From assembly GCA_937988745.1 (NCBI GenBank), contig CALKAR010000134.1:1-40988 (forward strand): 40,988 nt of DNA, written 5' to 3'. Both the position numbers and the translations under genes were made by a program. The number at the start of each line of letters is the position of its first letter. The first letter of the stretch is position 1. The notes below the pieces were generated by a model. That model was not told the DNA's origin and ran no database searches. It was given only the letters and a program-made list of their open reading frames with translations. The stretch comes from an uncultured Peptococcaceae bacterium (GTDB lineage Bacteria > Bacillota > Limnochordia > Darwinibacteriales > Darwinibacteriaceae). Below, in pieces: positions 1 to 7,054 of this stretch.

Positions 1-171
1 TTGCATGATTGCATGTTACCCTTAAAATTAACATTGTGCAGTTTTCAAGGTTCTTTCATCTCCAGACTGGTACACTTTACTGTCTGGATGTATTGTGCCC
101 TCGGAGGCGCTAGCTGTTCGCCTTGCCTCACCGGCAGACAGTATAATATCACGTTTATAATAGTGTGTCAA
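1..171 (-). promoter_or_regulatory. rRNA operon promoter and 16S leader, reading left
   Basis: On the minus strand there is a near-consensus housekeeping promoter: TTGACA at 171-166, a 17-base spacer and TATTAT at 148-143. Downstream the transcript would contain small hairpins (TCCAGAC at 61-67 pairs with GTCTGGA at 82-88; AGGCG and CGCCT arms lie around 105-125) and the box CCTTGAAAACTGCACAATGT at 50-31. That box closely resembles the conserved leader element just upstream of 16S rRNA in Bacillota rrn operons. The 16S gene itself would lie left of base 1. In Bacillus subtilis an rrn operon also follows bofA in the same orientation, which supports the call. No protein gene is supported in 1-280. 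Confidence 0.75.
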
Positions 172-222
172 CCACCAACGTAAATCAGATTCTAGATCGC
201 GGAATTACCCATTGGCTCGGCA

Positions 223-251
223 TTTACACAAGGATTAGGCGGTCTTAAACT
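223..251 (+). promoter_or_regulatory. putative sigma-A promoter for the hydrolase/SRAP pair
   Basis: TTTACA at 223-228, a 17-base spacer and TAAACT at 246-251 form a plausible promoter about 45 bases upstream of the first rightward gene. It is divergent from the rRNA promoter at 143-171. The match is moderate and rests on inspection only. Confidence 0.4.
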
Positions 252-296
252 CGAAAATCGTGAATAACCATTGATTTACTTTTGGAGATGATCCAA

Positions 297-1343
297 TTGA
301 GTAAGCGTATCTACACGTTGCTAGGTGTTTCTCTAGCGTCATTGGGAATCGTCTTCCTGCTGCTCGCTGCAACGTTATTGACCATGGTACCTCTATCAAG
401 TGGGTTCACAGAACGCAGCGCCAAGGCCGCAATCATAGGTGTTCTAGCGTTTTCTTTAGGAATTGGGCTCACCCTAAGGCAGACCAAGAAAGACAGACAC
501 CCAACACGTACTAGTCTAATATTCGGGATCCTTTTGCCTGGAATCGTAGGCTGGCTGATATTTGCTGCCATTATCTACGCTCTGCAGGATGATCTGTTAT
601 TCAGTCCGCGAACCCTGTCGCTGGATCGCGCCACCACTGTCAGTCAGCAGTTTCCTCAGGCCCAAGAAGTGTACATCAAATCCGATGCCGCTACACTGCA
701 CGGTTGGTTCTTGCCTGCCTCGAACAGCAAGCCCGCTCCTCTCATCATCCTTTTCTATGGACAGGGAGGAGAAGCCTCACGGTATCTCCGTATGGCAGAA
801 AAAATCCCCGAAGCTTCCTGGGCTTTCATCAATTATAGAGGTTACGGTTGGAGCACAGGCACACCCAGCCAAGACGCTATTTTTTCGGATGGGGTTACCA
901 TATATGACCACTTTGCACAACACCCCCTGGTTGATGAAGGCCGGATAATCGCTCTGGCGGGAAGTTTAGGAACCGGTCCAGCCGTTTACTTGGCAGCAAA
1001 TCGGCCATTAGCGGCAGTATTGCTTTTTTCTCCCTACGATAGTATCGCTGGCGGCGTCGCTCAAGACTTGATTCCGTTTGTGCCGACGAAGGTGCTGCTG
1101 CGTAATTCCTTTAACGTAATGGAATATGCCCAAGCGGCACAGAGCCCTCTACTCGCGGTTATAGGCGATGCGGATCAAGTCATCAAACCAGTCCGTTCGT
1201 ATACTCTGGTAGAAAACTGGGCTCACACCGCTTTGCAGCGTGTTGTGCCTGGAGGTACTCATTACAGCATTTATGAAGATGATGAGACTTGGGAGGCTAT
1301 CCGCGACTTCCTGTTGAAACTAGCCATTACCACTACCAACTGA
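297..1343 (+). CDS. membrane-anchored alpha/beta hydrolase (BEM46/ABHD-like)
   Basis: This is an alpha/beta-hydrolase with an N-terminal membrane region. Numbering from an upstream TTG at 282, hydrophobic segments lie near residues 12-34, 47-66 and 79-101, so the catalytic domain probably sits outside the membrane. The domain carries the NYRGYG motif (184-189), a nucleophile elbow G-S-L-G with Ser228, an acid in GDADQ (Asp296 or 298) and His327 in GGTHYS. This is a complete Ser-Asp-His triad of the BEM46/ABHD13/YqkD type. I place the start at TTG 297 because GGAG at 285-288 is well spaced for it; TTG 282 and ATG 288 have no ribosome site. The SRAP gene follows 13 bases downstream, so they are probably cotranscribed. 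The substrate is unknown; a lipase or esterase is only a family-level guess. Confidence 0.8.
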   Translation: MSKRIYTLLGVSLASLGIVFLLLAATLLTMVPLSSGFTERSAKAAIIGVLAFSLGIGLTLRQTKKDRHPTRTSLIFGILLPGIVGWLIFAAIIYALQDDLLFSPRTLSLDRATTVSQQFPQAQEVYIKSDAATLHGWFLPASNSKPAPLIILFYGQGGEASRYLRMAEKIPEASWAFINYRGYGWSTGTPSQDAIFSDGVTIYDHFAQHPLVDEGRIIALAGSLGTGPAVYLAANRPLAAVLLFSPYDSIAGGVAQDLIPFVPTKVLLRNSFNVMEYAQAAQSPLLAVIGDADQVIKPVRSYTLVENWAHTALQRVVPGGTHYSIYEDDETWEAIRDFLLKLAITTTN

Positions 1344-1356
1344 GGGAGGATAAGCT

Positions 1357-2031
1357 ATGTGCGGACGTTTCACTCTCCGAACGCCCATTGACGTGCTTCT
1401 GGAGCGTTTCCAGTTGAGCTTACCTGGCTTCGAAGTCCTGCCCAGGTACAACATCGCTCCTACGCAGGATATACTTGTCGCAGTAGAACATGATAATCAG
1501 CGCAAACCGGTTCTCATGCGCTGGGGGCTTATTCCCTCATGGTCGAAGGATAAGTCTTGGGCAGCGCGGATGATCAACGCAAGGCAGGAAACACTCTCCA
1601 CAAAGCCATCCTTTAGGAATCTGGTAAATCGAAGGCGCTGCTTAATTCTTGCAGACGGTTTTTACGAATGGCAGGTAGTAAATGGCGAGAAATGGCCGAT
1701 GTATATCACACTTCCAGATAGCGAGCTTTTTGCCATGGCAGGCCTATGGGATACCTGGCTAGATCCGACTAACCAGCAAACCGTTGTCAGTTGCACAATT
1801 GTTACCCGGGCAGCTTGTCCCTCGTTAAGGCAGATTCACGACCGTATGCCTGTAATACTGTCTCCTGGTGATGAAGAACTCTGGATAAGCCACACATCTC
1901 TTACGCAGGCCGATGTCGATCAAATCGCCAGCCGCGTTCCGGACAAATTCGAATATTACAAGGTAAGTAAGCTTGTCAACTCGCCCAGAAACGATACACC
2001 AGAATGTATCTTAAGGCATGCCGATCAGTAA
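1357..2031 (+). CDS. yedK: SRAP-domain protein (YedK/HMCES family)
   Basis: The whole 224-residue protein is one SRAP domain. Members of this family (E. coli YedK, human HMCES) form a thiazolidine DNA-protein crosslink with abasic sites in single-stranded DNA and so shield them during replication. The invariant Cys2 (MCGRF start) becomes N-terminal after Met removal. Asn75 and Arg77 in NARQET, Glu104 in GFYEW and His161 in HDRMP are all present, so it should be active. The start is fixed by Cys2 and by GGGAGGA just upstream. It probably shares a transcript with the preceding hydrolase. Its 3' end overlaps the convergent bofA gene by 21 bases. No SOS (LexA/DinR) box was recognised upstream. 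Confidence 0.95.
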   Translation: MCGRFTLRTPIDVLLERFQLSLPGFEVLPRYNIAPTQDILVAVEHDNQRKPVLMRWGLIPSWSKDKSWAARMINARQETLSTKPSFRNLVNRRRCLILADGFYEWQVVNGEKWPMYITLPDSELFAMAGLWDTWLDPTNQQTVVSCTIVTRAACPSLRQIHDRMPVILSPGDEELWISHTSLTQADVDQIASRVPDKFEYYKVSKLVNSPRNDTPECILRHADQ

Positions 2032-2283
2032 GAATCTCAGAGCCAGCAGTAGAATTACTCCAGGGATTCCAAGGAGCCCAGCAATCAGTGCGGTGATAGG
2101 GTTGATACCAATTGTTACACCCCAGAAGCTGCCAATTAAGTTCACTACCAAGAGCATGGCACCACCAATAACCGCATTGACTATGAGATTAAAGATTATG
2201 CGAATAGGAATCAGCAAAAGGCGGCCGATAACATACAGCAGAATGACTCCGATAAAATAAGCAATTACCACATAGATATCCAT
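2011..2283 (-). CDS. bofA: BofA family, inhibitor of pro-sigma-K processing
   Basis: This 90-residue, almost wholly hydrophobic protein has two to three membrane segments and the family pattern NPITALIAGLLGIPGVILL near its C-terminus. In Bacillus, BofA sits in the outer forespore membrane with SpoIVFA and holds the SpoIVFB protease inactive until forespore signalling allows pro-sigma-K cleavage. The position after recR and yaaL matches Bacillus exactly. The start is ATG 2283, with a purine-rich GGGGG upstream. The gene overlaps the convergent SRAP gene by 21 bases at its 3' end. No SpoIVFA or SpoIVFB lies in the window. Confidence 0.9.
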   Translation of the reverse strand: MDIYVVIAYFIGVILLYVIGRLLLIPIRIIFNLIVNAVIGGAMLLVVNLIGSFWGVTIGINPITALIAGLLGIPGVILLLALRFLLIGMP

Positions 2284-2365
2284 AATAGGCCCCCGTTTCT
2301 AGGTTCGTCCTATTCAGATTCTATGTGGTAACTTCGAGAATATGACATGCCTTACCTGACAGCTG

Positions 2366-2563
2366 CTAGAAGACATCGCCAATCAGGCCCTTTTCCTTAG
2401 CTTCATTGAGCAGAAACATATACTTCCGTTCCGCGGCTTCTAAGAGCAGGATCGCATGGTCTATAAGTTCAGGGTCTGTAGCGTTGTTGAAATAAGAAAA
2501 GGCACTCAACCACTCAAGTTTCGCCTGGGCCACCGCTTTAGTTAGGTCTTGCTCCTCTGACAA
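2366..2563 (-). CDS. YaaL-like protein (DUF2508), second copy
   Basis: A 65-residue helical protein with the YaaL/DUF2508 signature: LEWLSAFSYFN, then DPELIDHAILLLEAAERKYMFLLNEAK. The family has no established function and is found between recR and bofA in Bacillus. I set the start at TTG 2563 because GGAGGG precedes it by 8 bases. The same frame stays open further upstream, but that part overlaps the preceding gene and shows no family similarity. It is roughly half identical over its core to the adjacent copy at 2589-2894, so the two look like a tandem duplication. The copies are separated by 25 bases and are probably cotranscribed. Confidence 0.85.
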   Translation of the reverse strand: MSEEQDLTKAVAQAKLEWLSAFSYFNNATDPELIDHAILLLEAAERKYMFLLNEAKEKGLIGDVF

Positions 2564-2588
2564 GATCCCCACCCTCCTTGGGACTAGT

Positions 2589-2894
2589 CTACTCCATTTT
2601 ATGGAGGGCGGTGCTCGAATATGCTTCTCGCTTGAGACCAGATTGTTTCGCCAGATTAAGCAGATAAACATACTTCTTTTCAGCCGCCTGAAGCGAAAGA
2701 ATCGCATGATCAACCAGTGCGGGATCAATAACGTTTTCAAAATATGATTGAGCTGCCAACCATTCGAGTCGAGCCTCGTCAACTTGAGCAAGAAGATCTT
2801 CAGCAGCTTTTTCACCGCTGCTTTCTTCGGGTTCTACCTCGCCCCAAAAACTTCGGGCAAACCCAATTAAACGCTCAGTCAGCGTAATAGACAA
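2589..2894 (-). CDS. YaaL-like protein (DUF2508), first copy
   Basis: This 101-residue protein has an N-terminal extension of about 35 residues, then the YaaL/DUF2508 core (LEWLAAQSYFENV, then DPALVDHAILSLQAAEKKYVYLL). Its function is unknown in all species. The only plausible start in frame is TTG 2894, preceded by AAGGGG at a 7-base spacing. That ribosome site and the start codon lie in the 3' arm and T-run of a strong hairpin (2893-2952), so translation may be blocked when the hairpin folds. It follows recR in the operon and precedes a shorter paralogue. Confidence 0.85.
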   Translation of the reverse strand: MSITLTERLIGFARSFWGEVEPEESSGEKAAEDLLAQVDEARLEWLAAQSYFENVIDPALVDHAILSLQAAEKKYVYLLNLAKQSGLKREAYSSTALHKME

Positions 2895-2952
2895 AAAACC
2901 ACCCCTTCCGTGACTTAACTCAATATGAGTATCACTCGAAGCTGGGTGGTTT
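2893..2952 (-). terminator. hairpin with T-run between recR and yaaL (terminator or RBS-sequestering element)
   Basis: Reading leftward, AAACCACCC (2952-2944) pairs over 9 bases with GGGTGGTTT (2904-2896), and a run of T follows. A nested stem (GTGA.ACTCA against TGAGT.TCAC, around 2912-2935) fills the loop. It has the form of a factor-independent terminator after recR. Its 3' arm also contains the Shine-Dalgarno bases and sits directly before the TTG start of the next gene. Confidence 0.7.
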
Positions 2953-2967
2953 ATTCCATTTCAATCC

Positions 2968-3564
2968 TTACAATTCTCTACGGCCTTCCAAAGCCTTTCC
3001 TAAGGTTACTTCATCCACATACTCCAGATCACTGCCCACAGGCATACCGTGAGCCATCCGCGTAACTCTGATCCCCAAAGGTTTAATTAAGCGGGCAAGA
3101 TACATAGCTGTCGCTTCACCTTCCACATTAGGATCAGTGGCGAGCAGCACTTCCTGTATTTCAGGACCTAGACGGCTCATTAACTCGGTTATGCGCAGGT
3201 CTTCTGGACCAATGCCCTCGAGAGGTGATATTGCTCCATGCAGAACATGGTAGAGTCCATGAAACTCTTTAGTGCGCTCAATAGCGAGCACATCTCGGGG
3301 TTCTTCCACAACACATATTATTGTGCGATCACGGCGCTCGTCACTGCAGAACGGGCAGGGATCTTCTTCGGTCAACTGAAAACACTGGGAACAAAACTTT
3401 ATACGCTGTTTGGCTTCAACGATGGCTGTGGCGAGGTTGTTAACCTCTTCATCGGACATGCCAATCATGAAATAAGATAATCGTTGGGCTGTCTTAGGCC
3501 CAATTCCCGGCAGCCGCGTCAGCTCTTCAATTAAGCGAGCCATGGGCTTTGGGTAGCGTGACAT
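2968..3564 (-). CDS. recR: recombination mediator protein RecR
   Basis: RecR acts with RecF and RecO to load RecA on gapped single-stranded DNA. The 198-residue length is standard. A helix-hairpin-helix (LPGIGPKTAQRL, 18-29) is followed by a four-cysteine zinc site (C58, C61, C70, C73) and a Toprim domain beginning VVEEPRD (85-91). The C-terminal MAHGMPVGSDLEYVDEVTL is also typical. ATG 3564 lies 1 base beyond the ybaB stop, so the two are translationally linked in the dnaX-ybaB-recR operon. A strong hairpin follows the gene. Confidence 0.98.
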   Translation of the reverse strand: MSRYPKPMARLIEELTRLPGIGPKTAQRLSYFMIGMSDEEVNNLATAIVEAKQRIKFCSQCFQLTEEDPCPFCSDERRDRTIICVVEEPRDVLAIERTKEFHGLYHVLHGAISPLEGIGPEDLRITELMSRLGPEIQEVLLATDPNVEGEATAMYLARLIKPLGIRVTRMAHGMPVGSDLEYVDEVTLGKALEGRREL

Positions 3565-3565
3565 G

Positions 3566-3889
3566 TTAGAACAATCCTGGCATACCAGGGATATTTAAGC
3601 CGCCGGTTACACGCTGCATTTCTTCTGCAGAAAGCTCACGAGCCTTACGCAGTGCATCGTTTACTGCCGCCAAGATAAGATCTTCCAGCATTTCCACATC
3701 GTCTGGATCGATGACATCTGGATCGATCTTAATCTCCTGGATATCCTGGTGTCCATTGGCAATGACTGTGACAACACCGCCGCCAGCCGTACCTTCTACT
3801 GTCTTTGTCCCCAACTCTTCTTGAACACGAGCTAGCTCAGCCTGCATCTTCTGAACCTGTTTCATCATTTTCTGCATATTCATACCCAC
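3566..3889 (-). CDS. ybaB: YbaB/EbfC family nucleoid-associated protein
   Basis: A 107-residue YbaB/EbfC protein, a dimeric DNA-binding 'tweezer' found next to dnaX and recR in most bacteria. It has a Met- and Gln-rich N-terminal helix (MQKMMKQVQKMQAEL), a central beta region (GGGVVTVIANG) and the family signature EMLEDLILAAVNDALRKA, ending in GLNIPGMPGLF. The best start is GTG 3889 with AGAGGTGA six bases upstream; ATG 3883 is an alternative two codons in. The gene lies between dnaX (28-base gap) and recR (1-base gap). Confidence 0.96.
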   Translation of the reverse strand: MGMNMQKMMKQVQKMQAELARVQEELGTKTVEGTAGGGVVTVIANGHQDIQEIKIDPDVIDPDDVEMLEDLILAAVNDALRKARELSAEEMQRVTGGLNIPGMPGLF

Positions 3890-3917
3890 ACCAAATCACC
3901 TCTTCATGTAATCCTCG

Positions 3918-5555
3918 TCAATCCTGCTTGCGCACAACTTTACCACCGAAGATTCTCAGAGCCGCCTTCACAGTATCATCCACATCGCCTAAGTCACTCA
4001 AATTGTCTTCACCCTGCGGAGCTGCCTGCTGCTCAGCTGGGCGCTGCGCGGGTTTAGATTCCGCTGCCTGAGCTCCTGGGCTTGCTGACACTGCCTGCTG
4101 CTCCTCTGGAACTTCGTCCTCAAACACGCATTCTATCTGTAAAGCAGTACCAACAAATTTTGAAAGAACCCGTTCAGCTGCTTCGCGGTGCTTAGGCTGT
4201 TCAACACTAGCTTTGTGGAACCCGCGGTCGCGCGGAAAACTGATTATCGCTGTACCTGCTCCAATAGTCACAGGCCTTCCTTCCCGCAAGAAGGCAGCAC
4301 ACTGCACTAAGCGCTCACTGCGCAGCGCCTGCAGATATTCTTCCCAGTGTTCGATGATAAACTGCGTACGCGCAGCATCATCTCTTCCAGTGGGGCGCCG
4401 GAGTACGGGTTTCTCGGACTGCGCTTCTTCCGTGCGAGCGGGTCTACCAGCAGACAGCTTACGAACTTGCTGCTCCAGCGCAGTGAGCTTCTCCATTAGC
4501 TTACTAATCTCAGCCGCAGGTGGTGCCTTTTCCTGCTTCACGCTTGCAGTCAATTCCAGCACAGCTAGTTCCAACGGGATACGCAAATCAGCTGCATAAC
4601 GCATTTCTCGCACAGCAAGCGACAGCTGCCGAACTCCATCTAAAATGTCGGCCTGTGGCCACTTCGGTTTCTCCTGCACCATTTCAGTTCGCAGCTGCTC
4701 AACCACGTCGCGTGCAAACTGCTGCAGGTCTTTGCCGCTGTCGTACAGGCGATTGATCTGCTCTAGACAAGACCTCTGGTCCTTTTCCATCATTTTTTCG
4801 ATAAATGACTCGATCTCTTGAACCGGGGCCACTCCTAAGACTGCGGCAGCAGTCTCAACCGTGAGCTCTTCCGAAAAAGTGATACACTGTTCCAATATAC
4901 TCAGAGCATCCCTCATGCCGCCGTCGGCATGTTTGGCAATCATGAGGAGTGCTTCTTCTTCAGCGTCAACACCTTCACCAGCGGCTACCCTCCGCAGACC
5001 CTCCACCAGGTGTGGTAAAGCAAGGCGCTTGAAATCATAGCGCTGACAGCGAGAGAGAATAGTGGCCGGCACCTTGTGCAGATCGGTTGTAGCAAAAATG
5101 AAGACCACATGGGCTGGAGGTTCCTCTAGTGTCTTCAAGAGTGCATTGAATGCTTCAGGAGTAAGCATATGAACTTCGTCGATTATGTAGACCTTGTATG
5201 GTGCACCTACTGGAGCAAAACGCACCTGCTCCCTCAGATCTCGAATCTCTTCTATCCCCCGGTTAGAAGCCCCATCTATTTCGACGACATTCAGAGAACT
5301 CCCGTTGGCGATAGCAGTACATTCATCACATTCGCCGCAGGGATTGTCAGTGGGACCTTGAACACAGTCGAGGCCCTTTGCCATCAAACGAGCAACAGTA
5401 GTCTTGCCTGTGCCGCGTGGACCGGAGAATAAATAGGCATGGGAGATGCGGCCATTTTTCAGGCTGTTCTGCAGTGTTTGGCGGATATGATCCTGACCGA
5501 TCAGATCGTCAAAGGATTGAGGCCGCCATTTGCGATAAAGAGCCAGATAGGCCAC
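3918..5555 (-). CDS. dnaX: DNA polymerase III subunit gamma/tau
   Basis: This is the clamp-loader ATPase of the replicative polymerase. The AAA+ core has Walker A GPRGTGKT (45-52), a four-cysteine zinc module (C64, C73, C76, C79), DEVH (126-129) and the sensor SRC (168-170). Domain III follows to about residue 360, then a divergent tau-like C-terminus rich in Ala, Gln and Glu. At 545 residues it is similar to Bacillus DnaX. No obvious slippery run for a programmed gamma frameshift was seen. The start is GTG 5555, with AGGAGGGAGG upstream. It opens the dnaX-ybaB-recR operon, downstream of the SRP RNA gene. Confidence 0.98.
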   Translation of the reverse strand: MAYLALYRKWRPQSFDDLIGQDHIRQTLQNSLKNGRISHAYLFSGPRGTGKTTVARLMAKGLDCVQGPTDNPCGECDECTAIANGSSLNVVEIDGASNRGIEEIRDLREQVRFAPVGAPYKVYIIDEVHMLTPEAFNALLKTLEEPPAHVVFIFATTDLHKVPATILSRCQRYDFKRLALPHLVEGLRRVAAGEGVDAEEEALLMIAKHADGGMRDALSILEQCITFSEELTVETAAAVLGVAPVQEIESFIEKMMEKDQRSCLEQINRLYDSGKDLQQFARDVVEQLRTEMVQEKPKWPQADILDGVRQLSLAVREMRYAADLRIPLELAVLELTASVKQEKAPPAAEISKLMEKLTALEQQVRKLSAGRPARTEEAQSEKPVLRRPTGRDDAARTQFIIEHWEEYLQALRSERLVQCAAFLREGRPVTIGAGTAIISFPRDRGFHKASVEQPKHREAAERVLSKFVGTALQIECVFEDEVPEEQQAVSASPGAQAAESKPAQRPAEQQAAPQGEDNLSDLGDVDDTVKAALRIFGGKVVRKQD

Positions 5556-5649
5556 GCTGTTTCCTCCCTCCTAAATGATACGGTCACACTTCTGGATCTG
5601 CTGAAGGAATTCCTGCTTGAGCTTCCTCCTAAAAATGGGCATAAAAAAA

Positions 5650-5917
5650 GCCGTGCACCTGCCGTCGAGAACAGCCTTCCAGACGATATTCAGGCAGTTA
5701 GCTCGAATCAGGCACCCTCACGGCACATAAGAGGGCCTACTTACCGCTGCTTCCTTCCGGACCTGACGGGGTTCATAGGTTCTTATTGCGTGAGACCCAA
5801 TCGTCAACACCACTTACCTGAACCAGACTCTACAAAGCTGACCCTCAGGCAGGAATTCGACCCCGCTACAGCGGATTGCGGGTACAGGGCACCGCTACCT
5901 CCCCGTCTAGCACGACA
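5650..5917 (-). ncRNA. ffs: signal recognition particle RNA, large Gram-positive type
   Basis: About 268 nucleotides with the complete domain IV signature GTCAGGTCCGGAAGGAAGCA and the Alu-domain elements seen in Bacillus scRNA (GGGGAGGTAGCGGTGCCCTG near the 5' end, AAGTGGTGTTGACG in the middle, CGAGCTAACTGCC near the 3' end). The 5' GTCGTGC (5916-5910) pairs with 3' GCACGGC (5656-5650), which closes the molecule. Seven T residues (5649-5643) then act as terminator. It lies between tadA/tRNA-Ser and dnaX, as in Bacillus. The ends are inferred from this helix and from the promoter. Confidence 0.96.
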
Positions 5918-5922
5918 TGATC

Positions 5923-5951
5923 ATTATAAACCACGCGGCTTCAAGTGTCAA
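5923..5951 (-). promoter_or_regulatory. perfect consensus promoter of the SRP RNA gene
   Basis: On the minus strand TTGACA (5951-5946) and TATAAT (5928-5923) are separated by exactly 17 bases. Initiation about 7 bases downstream falls at the start of the closing helix of the SRP RNA, near 5917. Confidence 0.88.
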
Positions 5952-5964
5952 GAAACGACGCCTA

Positions 5965-5998
5965 ACAAAAAAGCGGCCATGTCTAGAACATGCCGCTT
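5965..5998 (-). terminator. terminator after the tadA/tRNA-Ser transcript
   Basis: Leftward, AAGCGGCATGT (5998-5988) pairs with ACATGGCCGCTT (5982-5971) with one bulged base and a 5-base loop. A T-run follows. It separates the tRNA genes from the SRP RNA promoter. Confidence 0.85.
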
Positions 5999-6007
5999 GG
6001 GATTTCA

Positions 6008-6099
6008 TGGCGGAGAGAGAGGGATTCGAACCCTCGAGGGGCTTATCACCCCTACACGATTTCCAGTCGTGCCTGTTCAGCCAACTCCAGCATCTCTCC
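6008..6099 (-). tRNA. tRNA-Ser (anticodon GGA)
   Basis: This 92-base gene has a 7-bp acceptor stem (GGAGAGA with TCTCTCC), discriminator G and an encoded CCA at 6010-6008. The anticodon loop is CTGGAAA within the stem CACGA/TCGTG, giving anticodon GGA, which reads UCC and UCU. A long variable arm (class II) and a GGTTCGAATCC T-arm are present. It is the distal of two serine tRNA genes and is followed by a terminator. Confidence 0.97.
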
Positions 6100-6135
6100 A
6101 CGTTTATTTATCATATTATGGCTTGTTTATCTTTA

Positions 6136-6225
6136 TGGCGGAGAGGGTGGGATTTGAACCCACGGGACGCGCAAGCGCCCAACGGTTTTCGAGACCGCCA
6201 CATTCGGCCACTCTGTCACCTCTCC
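6136..6225 (-). tRNA. tRNA-Ser (anticodon CGA)
   Basis: This 90-base class II tRNA has an acceptor stem GGAGAGG/CCTCTCC, discriminator G and an encoded CCA at 6138-6136. The anticodon loop is CTCGAAA, giving CGA, which reads UCG. The long variable arm has GGGCGC against GCGTCCC. Its 5' end is 8 bases from the tadA stop, so it is probably processed from a tadA-tRNA transcript. Confidence 0.97.
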
Positions 6226-6233
6226 AAGTTTAT

Positions 6234-6686
6234 CTATTTCTGCCGCAGAGCTCTAAAGAAGTCCCGCAGCAGCTGTGCACATTCATGCTCTCTTATGCCT
6301 GCGATAACTTCCCCAACAGAGTGGTTCAAACGCTCGTCTTGCACGAGATTCATCAGCGAAGAGACTGCCCCAGCTTTTGGATCCGAAGCACCATACACGA
6401 GCTGCGATATCCGAGAATTAACAATGGCGCCAGCACACATCGGACAGGGCTCTAGTGTAACATACAGGGTTGTTCCCGTCAAGCGCCATGAACCCAAATA
6501 TTGAGCCGCTTCACGGATAGCCAGCATCTCTGCGTGGGCCGTTGGGTCACCAAGGGTTTCTCGTTGATTATACCCTCGCCCAATAATATCGCCATCACGC
6601 ACAACTATAGCACCAATAGGTACTTCGTTGATCTCTAGGGCTTTATAGGCCTCCTGAATGGCCTCCTGCATGTATTGATCATGCAC
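6234..6686 (-). CDS. tadA: tRNA-specific adenosine deaminase TadA
   Basis: TadA converts the wobble adenosine of tRNA-Arg(ACG) to inosine. The 150-residue protein has the deaminase zinc motif HAE (His51, catalytic Glu53) and PCPMC (Cys81, Cys84), plus the ARN-binding FFRALRQK-type C-terminus. The start is GTG 6686 with GGAG nine bases upstream. The two tRNA-Ser genes follow immediately. The tadA - SRP RNA - dnaX order matches Bacillus yaaJ - scr - dnaX. Confidence 0.97.
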   Translation of the reverse strand: MHDQYMQEAIQEAYKALEINEVPIGAIVVRDGDIIGRGYNQRETLGDPTAHAEMLAIREAAQYLGSWRLTGTTLYVTLEPCPMCAGAIVNSRISQLVYGASDPKAGAVSSLMNLVQDERLNHSVGEVIAGIREHECAQLLRDFFRALRQK

Positions 6687-6761
6687 TGTTCATCGCTCCA
6701 TCGTTGCCAATACTTAATATACCACAGCTTTTACTTAAAGACAAGGCTTAAATCTGTGATT

Positions 6762-6932
6762 TTACCGGCGTACATCTTTAGGGCGGTCCTGGTCGTTAAT
6801 CGGCTCAAGGCAGTAATCCAGCCTCCGATTGGCTTTAAAGCAGAGTACACCGCCATTGATATAGCCACCACAGTGTTCGCATGTCAAACACATACTGGGC
6901 CGGAAATTAATGCCTTTCACAGGACATTTCAC
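6762..6932 (-). CDS. small Cys-rich protein, unknown function
   Basis: I do not recognise this family. The 56-residue product begins MKCPVKG and has six cysteines: an early Cys, then CLTCEHCGG (a CxxCxxC cluster), LCFK and a late DYC. This is compatible with a zinc knuckle or a small Fe-S site, followed by a charged tail (NDQDRPKDVRR). The start is GTG 6932, chosen because GGGAGGTGG lies directly upstream at the right spacing. Upstream codons in frame (TTG 6989, ATG 6965) have no ribosome site and encode that Shine-Dalgarno stretch. It is codirectional with tadA (75-base gap) and lies downstream of the SASP terminator. Confidence 0.6.
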   Translation of the reverse strand: MKCPVKGINFRPSMCLTCEHCGGYINGGVLCFKANRRLDYCLEPINDQDRPKDVRR

Positions 6933-7011
6933 TAACTCCACCTCCCGGCTGCCTGTTACGATCATAGCCAAAAGAGGCGGTTTTTCCAAACAATTATCAG
7001 TAAAGAAATAG

Positions 7012-7036
7012 TAAAACCCCGCATTAAGCGGGGTTT
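7012..7036 (-). terminator. terminator of the proximal SASP gene
   Basis: A perfect 9-bp stem (AAACCCCGC at 7014-7022 with GCGGGGTTT at 7028-7036), 5-base loop and short T-run on the leftward transcript, 18 bases after the SASP stop. Confidence 0.85.
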
Positions 7037-7054
7037 GACCAGTTCAAGCCTAAT

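Noticed and set aside
1..183. A 60-codon rightward open frame at the left edge
   Set aside because: It lies across the rRNA leader hairpins and promoter on the other strand and has no ribosome site or family similarity.
2564..2815. Upstream extension of the second yaaL copy
   Set aside because: The extra residues overlap the first copy in another frame, show no DUF2508 similarity, and a good ribosome site precedes TTG 2563.
5439..6455. A long rightward open frame of 338 codons
   Set aside because: It runs through the SRP RNA, both tRNA-Ser genes and parts of dnaX and tadA on the other strand, so it is a chance frame.
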